In this document: positions 1-5,026 of the stretch, one piece after another
How positions within the stretch are numbered: position 1 is the stretch's first letter
Layout: each line of letters starts with the position of its first letter
Source: Elusimicrobiota bacterium
Lineage (GTDB): Bacteria > Elusimicrobiota > Endomicrobiia > Endomicrobiales > Endomicrobiaceae
DNA: 5,026 nucleotides
Direction of reading: 5' to 3'
Assembly (NCBI GenBank): GCA_031282945.1
Contig: JAITCX010000054.1
Location: 1-5,026, forward strand
Position numbers and translations under genes: made by a program
The notes under the pieces: model-generated
What the model was told of the DNA's origin: nothing
What the model saw: the letters and a program-made list of their open reading frames with translations, nothing else
Database searches by the model: none

Positions 1-788
1 GAATAAATTTCATACCGCGAGGCCGCCGAATAATTCAAGCTTAAAAACAGCGAAATGCGGTCTGTTGCAGAATAGTTCAAATTTAAAGTGAAATTGTAAA
101 GTATGCGGCCGATATCAACGCTCCTAAAACTAAAGGATTCCTCAGAATCTTGACTGAAACGCCCTTCAAGTTCTGCATAATTTCCCATATATACATAATC
201 AATTCCCACAATTACATTCCAAGCAAAAAACTCATCGCCGCCGTACATCCCCACTCCGCCTCTCAAAGCCGACCTCACAAAAGTGTTTGGATTATATCTA
301 ATGCTAAAAACATCCGCATTTTTTTCCTCAATTTTATCGATTGTTATGGTATTTGCATAGGCGCCGATATAGGGTCTAAAAATATAATTTTCAATCCAAT
401 AGTCAAAACTTCTGCCAAACTCCAAGTCCGCCGTTCCCATATAACTGTCAAAAGCGGCGTCTGCAACCTTGCCCATCGCCTCTATGCTTCTATGAGTTTC
501 ATTTGTATTTAGACCGCCTGAAATCATAAGCCTTAAATCCGAGTCTCCTCTGAAAATTCCAGTATAAAGTCCAAGCGAATATAAATTAATGCTGGCATTA
601 TTTTGACCCTGCACAATAGAATTGGTATTGTATTTGCCCACAAACCCAAAAGTCGCATCTGAGTTTGCGCTATATTTTTCCAATCCAAAAATCATCCCGC
701 CTACAATATTTCTAAACTTAGCGGGCGAATTTTCATCTATGCCGTATTCAATTAAAGCCCCTTGCGCCCGACCCCAAGTCTCAATATT
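1..788 (-). other. Autotransporter outer-membrane beta-barrel, missing the last strand
   Basis: The barrel starts near residue 1413 with NIETWGRAQGALIEYG, the usual 'W-x-R/Q-x-x-G' opening of the autotransporter beta-domain (Pfam PF03797 type). Eleven amphipathic strands can be traced, at about 1413-1428, 1435-1452, 1456-1470, 1475-1493, 1495-1515, 1521-1543, 1547-1567, 1574-1596, 1599-1623, 1631-1655 and 1657-1667. Short turns (SANSD, RGDSD, SFDYW, GGDE, SATDR) alternate with long loops, as expected for periplasmic turns and extracellular loops. The 258 residues from W1417 to the edge are close to a full domain. The twelfth strand and the terminal aromatic residue recognised by the BAM complex should lie within a few dozen codons beyond base 1. 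Confidence 0.88.
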
Positions 789-3700
789 GCCATCATATTC
801 AGTATGCCTATATAAGCGGTTGTAAACATCATTGCGGGAATTGTCCATCGTTTGGCTTAAGAAAATATTCATCGTAAAATACGGAGCGATATCGCGCAAT
901 AATAATTGTATATCGTCATTATTCATGTAAAACATTTGATTTATCATATAGTCTAGCTTCGACGGTCCCAAAGCCGTTGACGCTTTATCCAAAGCGCGCC
1001 CCACGCTTCTTTCATTAAAACTATTTCCCGTCTCCTCAAAATCCGTCTGCAAATAAAAGGGATTGCCGTCAAAAACCAAAATTAAACTGTTGGCGCCGTC
1101 TATGATATCGCTGTCGCGCAAAATTGTATAGTTGGTATAGACATCCGATTGTCTGGGAGCCGTTACGGGCGCGGCCGCCGCAATACTGGTAAGCCCCGCC
1201 GCATTTTGTTCGGGAGCCGATTTTTGAAAACTTGCATAATCTGCAAAAGTGGGAGGCGTCATCAACATCCCATTAAATTCTATCGCGGGCGATCCCTGCA
1301 TTTCTCCAACAGATCGCGCCAAAACATAATACATCCTTCTATAATGCGTCCCAGCCAAATCCATATTGGTAATGCTCAACTTTGAACCCGGTTGGAAAGT
1401 TATGCCTTTTTCTACAATAATTTGATCGTTTAAATTTCCCGCAAAAGATTCCAGTTTTACAAGCCCCTCAACATTTAACTCGCTTATTGAAACAACATCA
1501 TATCCATTGTTTTGCAAAGTCAAAATTGCATTGGGACCCACATTTACTTTTGCATAAATTGCCGAGCCCATGTTCATTGCAAGAGTTGTATTATCTCTTA
1601 AATTTAACCCTTCCGCGCTAGTAACATTAAGACGCGAATATGAATTAAAAGTTAAAACGGCATGTGAAGTAATAGAAATTTGATTTGCCTGCGCCATCGC
1701 GCCTTGCTGGAGCGAAAAATTTACCGTGTCGGTTATATTTAACCTGTCTACATCCATACCTAAATATACATACATTTTGCCTTTTCCATAGACATTAAAA
1801 GAACTAGAACCTTCATGCGAAACCGTGTCTACAATATGAGCTATGGAATTTACGCCCTCTAAAGAAAAATTGACTGTTCCCCCATTTCCCAAATGGATGC
1901 CGTTTAAAATATTGGAATAATGCTGACCCAATAAATTTACGCTGCCGGCGCCGTTTCCGTTTATTTCCATAGCTTTATTTGGTCCAACGATAAAATTTAA
2001 AGACGCTCCCCTATCCACATAGGCCGCTCCGCCTTCCCGATCCGAGCGGTTATAATCTAAATTTGTATTTATCAAAACAATGCTGGATCCATTGGTGGCA
2101 TAAATCGCGCCGCCTTGACCGTTAGAGGTATTGGATTGAAAATAAGTTACTTCGCTATTTAATATAAAAAGTGAATTGTCGGCATAAATCGCCCCGCCCG
2201 ATCCTTTAGCTTGGCTTGCATAAAAAACTGTGCGGTTAGAATTATTAAAAACAATTGTAGAATTTTTTATAAACATTGCCGCGCCCGATCCATTGGTACT
2301 TTTGTTTTCGCCAAACCAAGCCTGCATATACTCAAATTTCATAAAAGAATTGTCGGCATAAATTGCTCCGCCATGACTGGACGCTGAATTGGCGCTAAAA
2401 ACAGTTTGCTCGCTTTCAAAATCCCAAACCGATCCCACAGAAAATATTGCGCCGCCTTGGCCTGCCGTAACTTTATTGTTTGAAAAAGAATCTTGTTGAT
2501 CAGAGACGGATCTATAATATGAATACGACGAGAAAACCGCCCCGCCTGATTTTTTCGCTTCATTTGAATCCAAAGAAAAAGCCGACCCGTTAAAAAGCAA
2601 TGTGCTGACAGACAAAGCGAATGCCCCGCCGTTTGTTCTGGCGCGGTTTTGAGCTAAAGTCAAATTTTTATTAAAGGGCATAAATGTATTGTCTAAATAT
2701 AAAAAGCCGCCTTGCCCCGCAACATTTCCCACCGCCGTAACTTGTATGCTAGACAAATCTACTTTTGCATTTTGGCCAAGCGTTATCGCTCCGCCTTTAG
2801 AATCTTCCGCTATAGATTCATTATAATAGAGCGTAAGATCTTTGGTAAAAACTAATGTCTTATTATTGTCTACATAAAATGCGCCGCCTGAGGGAGCGGT
2901 GTTTGAAGTGAGAATTAATTCTATATCAAAAACTTTTTGATCAAGCCCATCCTCCCCGCCATAACTCAAAAAACCGCCGCTGGTTTTTGCAATGTTTCCA
3001 AGAGCTGAAATTTTTGTATAAGTTGCAATATAGATCTCGGAAGTTTCGTCAAAAAAACCGACATTTATGCCGTATCCCGCGCCGGTGGAAGCAAAATAAT
3101 TAAATGAGACGCTCTGACCCAAAATGGCAACCGAACTCCCGTTTATTGCATGAAAAGCAATCCCTTGCGAAGTGGTTGAAGCGCTGCCCGTAAAATCTAC
3201 ATTCCCGTTAAAAATCATCATTGACGCATCTAAAAAGATCAAAGAAAAAACGTCCGTAGATTTATTGTCTGCAAAACTTGTATTTGCATTAAAGACCATG
3301 CTGGATCTCTCCAAATAAACCGCTGTGCCGGATCCGCCTGAGACATTATCTTTAAATGTAACATTAGTATAGGAACTAAAATAAAACCCTGAGTCTGCGG
3401 CATAAACCGCCCCGCCAACGCCTGAGGAGATATTGCCTTCAAAGTTTATATTTAAATTTTGAAACTGCGCATCAAAGAAAATTTCGGATTGCTCAACGCT
3501 CAAAGCCCCCCCGGAACTGCCGCTGAGATTATACCTGAAAGTAATTTCCGTAACGCGTGTGGAAAAATATACAGACGAAAACTTAACGCTAAAGCCGCCG
3601 CCGTTTGCGTCCGCGCTATTAGATGTAAAATATAATCCGCCCTCAAAAACCGCCGTAGAATTTAACATATTAAAACCGCCGCCTGAGCCGCCCGTTGAAG

Positions 3701-5026
3701 TATTATGTTCAAAGGTGAGATTGCGCCCCGCTTCCAAAACTCCTAAATAAGAATCCAATAAATTTAAACCGCCGCCTGAACCGCCTGAGGAATTGCCTCT
3801 AAATGTTATGGAATCTAAAACATTGATACTGCTTCTTACCACATTTACAGCGCCGCCTGAGCCGTCAAAAGATTTGTTTTGCTCAAAAGTTATGGAACGG
3901 GTTTGGACAAAAGAATCTTCAAAATTTATTGCCCCGCCGGCAGCAGTTGAAACATTAAAACGAAAATTTGCGCTCCCTAAAAATGCAATGCTGGAATAAG
4001 AAATATTGAAAGCTCCGCCCAAACCATAAGCGCTGTTGGAGGTGGATTCTACGCCTGATTTAAATGTAACTGTTGTATTTGTAAAATCAAAAGCCCCGCC
4101 CGCGCCTTGGGCGCTGTTACTGGTAAGCGTTACATTTGAGTTAAACTCTAAAATTGCATTGTCTATAAATAATGCTCCGCCCGAGCCGCCAGATTTATTT
4201 AACCTCGCCTCAAAAGTTGAGCCAAAAAGGGTGGAGCTAGTCAAGTTTACTCCAAACAATGCGCCCCCTGGCGCGTCGCTTTCATTTGCTATAAAAACCG
4301 CCGACTGCATAAAATTCACATTTACATTTTCCAAATAAATTGCGCCGCCCGATCCCGTGGATTTATTTGCATTAAAATTTGCCGAGCGCGCAAAATTGAG
4401 GCTTGAGTTTTGAACAAAAAGCGCGCCGCCTGCATATTGCGCCGAATTATTATTTAAAGTTACATCGCTATTAAAATTTAAAAGCGAGTTTTCTAAAAAC
4501 ACAGCCCCGCCAGAACTTAATGCAATATTGTCTATGAAACTGACTGCATCTCTAAAATTTACAGACGAGCCTTGCGCAAAAATTGCACCGCCTGAGCCTG
4601 ATGAAATATTTAAGAAAAATCCTGCATTTTGAGTGTCGTAAAAAGAAAGATTTGAATCTAGCGCAAAAATTGCGCCTCCGTCAGAACCTGCAATATTAGT
4701 TGAAAATTTTATTTCGCGCTGCAATAGCGCAAATGTATCTTTTAAATAAACCGCCCCGCCGGAACTTGCCGCAACATTTTGCAGAAAAGATGTTCCATAA
4801 AAAATTAAAGCATTGGTATTGTTTTGCGCATAAATAGCCCCGCCTGCATAACTTTGATTTTTAGATAAAATTATATTATTGAAATTTGCAGAGGAGAAAC
4901 CTACATTGTCAGCAATAAATAAAACCGACCCTGAACTTTGGGTATAAGCTTTTGTGACGGTTAAATTTGTCAAGCTGAGATTTGTCCAATTTTGCATAAT
5001 TCTAAAAAATGAGTGGCTTGAGGGAG
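1..5026 (-). CDS. Giant Pmp-like autotransporter adhesin, partial at both ends
   Basis: Seen: one minus-strand frame (codons starting at base 5024) stays open for 1674 codons, and no stop occurs before either window edge. The translation is rich in Gly, Asn, Ser and Phe and contains no cysteine. It has about 34 repeat turns with GGA[IVLF] and FxxN motifs (residues 30-1004), a non-repeat passenger end (1005-1272), an Ala/Pro linker (1270-1290), a helical segment (about 1335-1410) and a beta-barrel starting near W1417. Known: GGA[I/V/L] plus FxxN defines the chlamydial Pmp repeat family. These proteins form right-handed beta-helices exported through a C-terminal autotransporter barrel after Sec transport to the periplasm. 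Inferred: a surface-displayed adhesin or cell-contact protein of a diderm bacterium. The start, the Sec signal peptide and the last barrel strand are outside the window, so full length is unknown but exceeds 1674 residues. No protease triad or other catalytic motif was recognised. The family call is firm; ligand and taxonomy are not. Confidence 0.95.
789..1217 (-). other. Ala/Pro linker and helical pre-barrel segment
   Basis: Residues 1270-1290 are an Ala/Pro-rich stretch (APEQNAAGL, then SIAAAAPVTAP) at bases 1155-1217, likely a flexible hinge and locally GC-rich. A short beta-like part follows (residues 1296-1328). Residues about 1335-1410 look alpha-helical: NERSVGRALDKAS, then LDYMINQMFYM, then IQLLLRDIAPYF, then NDVYNRLYRH. 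Known: many classical autotransporters have an 'R/N-x-V-A-x-A-L-D' helical region just before the barrel, and the final helix threads the barrel pore. I see no recognised self-cleavage site such as the Asn-Asn pair of SPATE proteins, so the passenger may stay attached or be cut by another protease; this cannot be decided here. Confidence 0.65.
1209..2012 (-). other. Non-repeat C-terminal end of the passenger
   Basis: Residues about 1005-1272 lose the GGA/FxxN periodicity but keep alternating hydrophobic and polar residues typical of beta strands, with many Asn, Gly and Val. The last part, residues 1200-1245, reads DQIIVEKG, then PGSKLSI, then YYVLARSVGEMQG. This resembles the end of many autotransporter passengers, where a 'D-x-hydrophobic-V-x-G ... 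L ... Y-x-L-x-x-A ... G' pattern precedes the translocation unit. Known: this region often acts as a folding core that helps pull the passenger across the outer membrane. Its assignment here is by resemblance only. No separate enzymatic domain is recognised in it. Confidence 0.65.
2173..2363 (-). repeat. 17-base exact repeat two turns apart in the passenger
   Basis: The plus-strand string gaattgtcggcataaat occurs at 2173-2189 and again at 2347-2363, 174 bases (58 codons, two turns) apart. Both copies encode the IYADNS stretch after a GGA motif (residues 888-893 and 946-951), and the flanking GG codons and following codons are also similar. The turn between them is the divergent GAAMF turn at residue 914. 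Synonymous positions are conserved, so this is DNA-level similarity and not only protein-level constraint. Confidence 0.6.
3673..3785 (-). repeat. Near-identical GSGGG repeat pair, 93 bases apart
   Basis: Two 20-base plus-strand stretches, 3673-3692 and 3766-3785, differ by one base. Both read aaaccgccgcctgaNccgcc, with g at the variable base in the first copy and a in the second. On the coding strand they give the SGGSGGGL and TGGSGGGF segments at residues 413-420 and 444-451. The 93-base spacing is 31 codons, one slightly long turn. These are the only two turns with this double-glycine extension, which suggests that one copied the other recently or that they are kept alike by gene conversion. 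Confidence 0.6.

Larger units (their letters stand above)
2013..4937 (-). repeat. Array of about 34 Pmp-like GGA/FxxN beta-helix turns
   Basis: Within the passenger (residues 30-1004) the motif GGA[I/V/L/F] begins at residues 61, 89, 116, 145, 172, 199, 226, 253, 282, 309, 336, 363, 390, 505, 537, 713, 744, 799, 827, 857, 885, 943, 971 and 998. Variants are GGG at 417, 448 and 475, GGF at 683 and 772, and degenerate turns near 32, 566, 593, 621, 648 and 914. Spacing is mostly 27-29 residues (81-87 bases), and exactly 27 for most of residues 145-417. Each turn also tends to carry FxxN about ten residues before the next glycine pair, for example F380-N383, F408-N411, F438-N441 and F557-N560; I count about 19 strict cases by hand. 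The turn is shorter than the repeat spacing usually described for chlamydial Pmps. Expected fold: a right-handed parallel beta-helix with one turn per repeat, forming the long exposed stalk. The first turns lie beyond the right edge, so the count is a minimum. Confidence 0.9.

Noticed and set aside
317..323. Seven-base homopolymer runs (T at 317-323, A near 3051-3057) as phase-variation switches
   Set aside because: Seven bases is short for slipped-strand switching, they are ordinary for an AT-rich gene, and the frame is intact across both.
540..551. RGDS motif (residues 1492-1495) as a possible integrin-binding site
   Set aside because: It falls in the short turn between barrel strands 4 and 5, which should face the periplasm given the alternation of short turns and long loops. 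It is more likely a chance motif in a tight turn.
150..1385. Plus-strand open frames at 150-512, 622-825 and 1149-1385
   Set aside because: They are antisense to the barrel and passenger end, with no recognisable domain. The minus-strand frame through the same bases gives a coherent autotransporter barrel.
2339..3442. Short minus-strand open frames at 2339-2563 and 3239-3442
   Set aside because: They are in a different minus-strand frame from the 1674-codon gene, which runs through them uninterrupted with repeat motifs in place.
3559..4338. Three plus-strand open frames (3559-3750, 3793-3999, 4036-4338) encoding Pro-rich peptides with recurring PPxPP motifs
   Set aside because: They are the antisense reading of the GGC/GGA-rich glycine codons of the repeat array; the proline periodicity mirrors the 81-base repeat. 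They lie fully inside the long minus-strand gene.
2013..4937. Regular spacing of GC-rich words, resembling a CRISPR or tandem-repeat array
   Set aside because: The periodic words are glycine codons of a protein repeat. The units are divergent at DNA level, have no conserved direct repeat with unique spacers, and stay in one reading frame.

Overview
The whole window is the inside of one very large gene on the minus strand. Reading the reverse complement from base 5024 down to base 3 gives 1674 consecutive codons with no stop. The frame is still open at both edges, so both the start codon and the stop codon lie outside. Below, residues are numbered from the first complete codon: residue n covers bases 5027-3n down to 5025-3n. 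There is no intergenic space, no RNA gene, no promoter or terminator and no mobile element that I can support.

The protein is a type V secretion (classical autotransporter) surface protein. In order, it has: (1) a passenger of about 34 turns of a roughly 27-29 residue repeat carrying the GGA[I/V/L] and FxxN motifs known from chlamydial polymorphic membrane proteins (Pmp), residues about 30-1004, bases 2013-4937; (2) a non-repeat, still beta-rich end of the passenger, residues about 1005-1272, bases 1209-2012; (3) an Ala/Pro-rich linker and a helical pre-barrel segment, residues about 1270-1412, bases 789-1217; (4) an outer-membrane beta-barrel from about residue 1413 to the window edge, bases 1-788, with 11 of the expected 12 strands visible.

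The organism must be a diderm bacterium. The DNA is AT-rich by eye, and Pmp-type repeats are fused to a standard autotransporter barrel. Elusimicrobiota, or another diderm lineage with Pmp-like autotransporters, would fit, and Chlamydiota is possible, but one repetitive gene is weak evidence and I hold this loosely. The likely role is surface display for adhesion or interaction with other cells; nothing in the window identifies a ligand or an enzymatic site.

The most notable structure is in the repeat array. The residue two places after each GGA is aromatic (Y/F) in nine consecutive turns, switches to a polar ladder (D,N,N,N,N,N,S,S) for eight consecutive turns, and then returns to aromatic. 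After that the motif decays for several turns before regular repeats resume.
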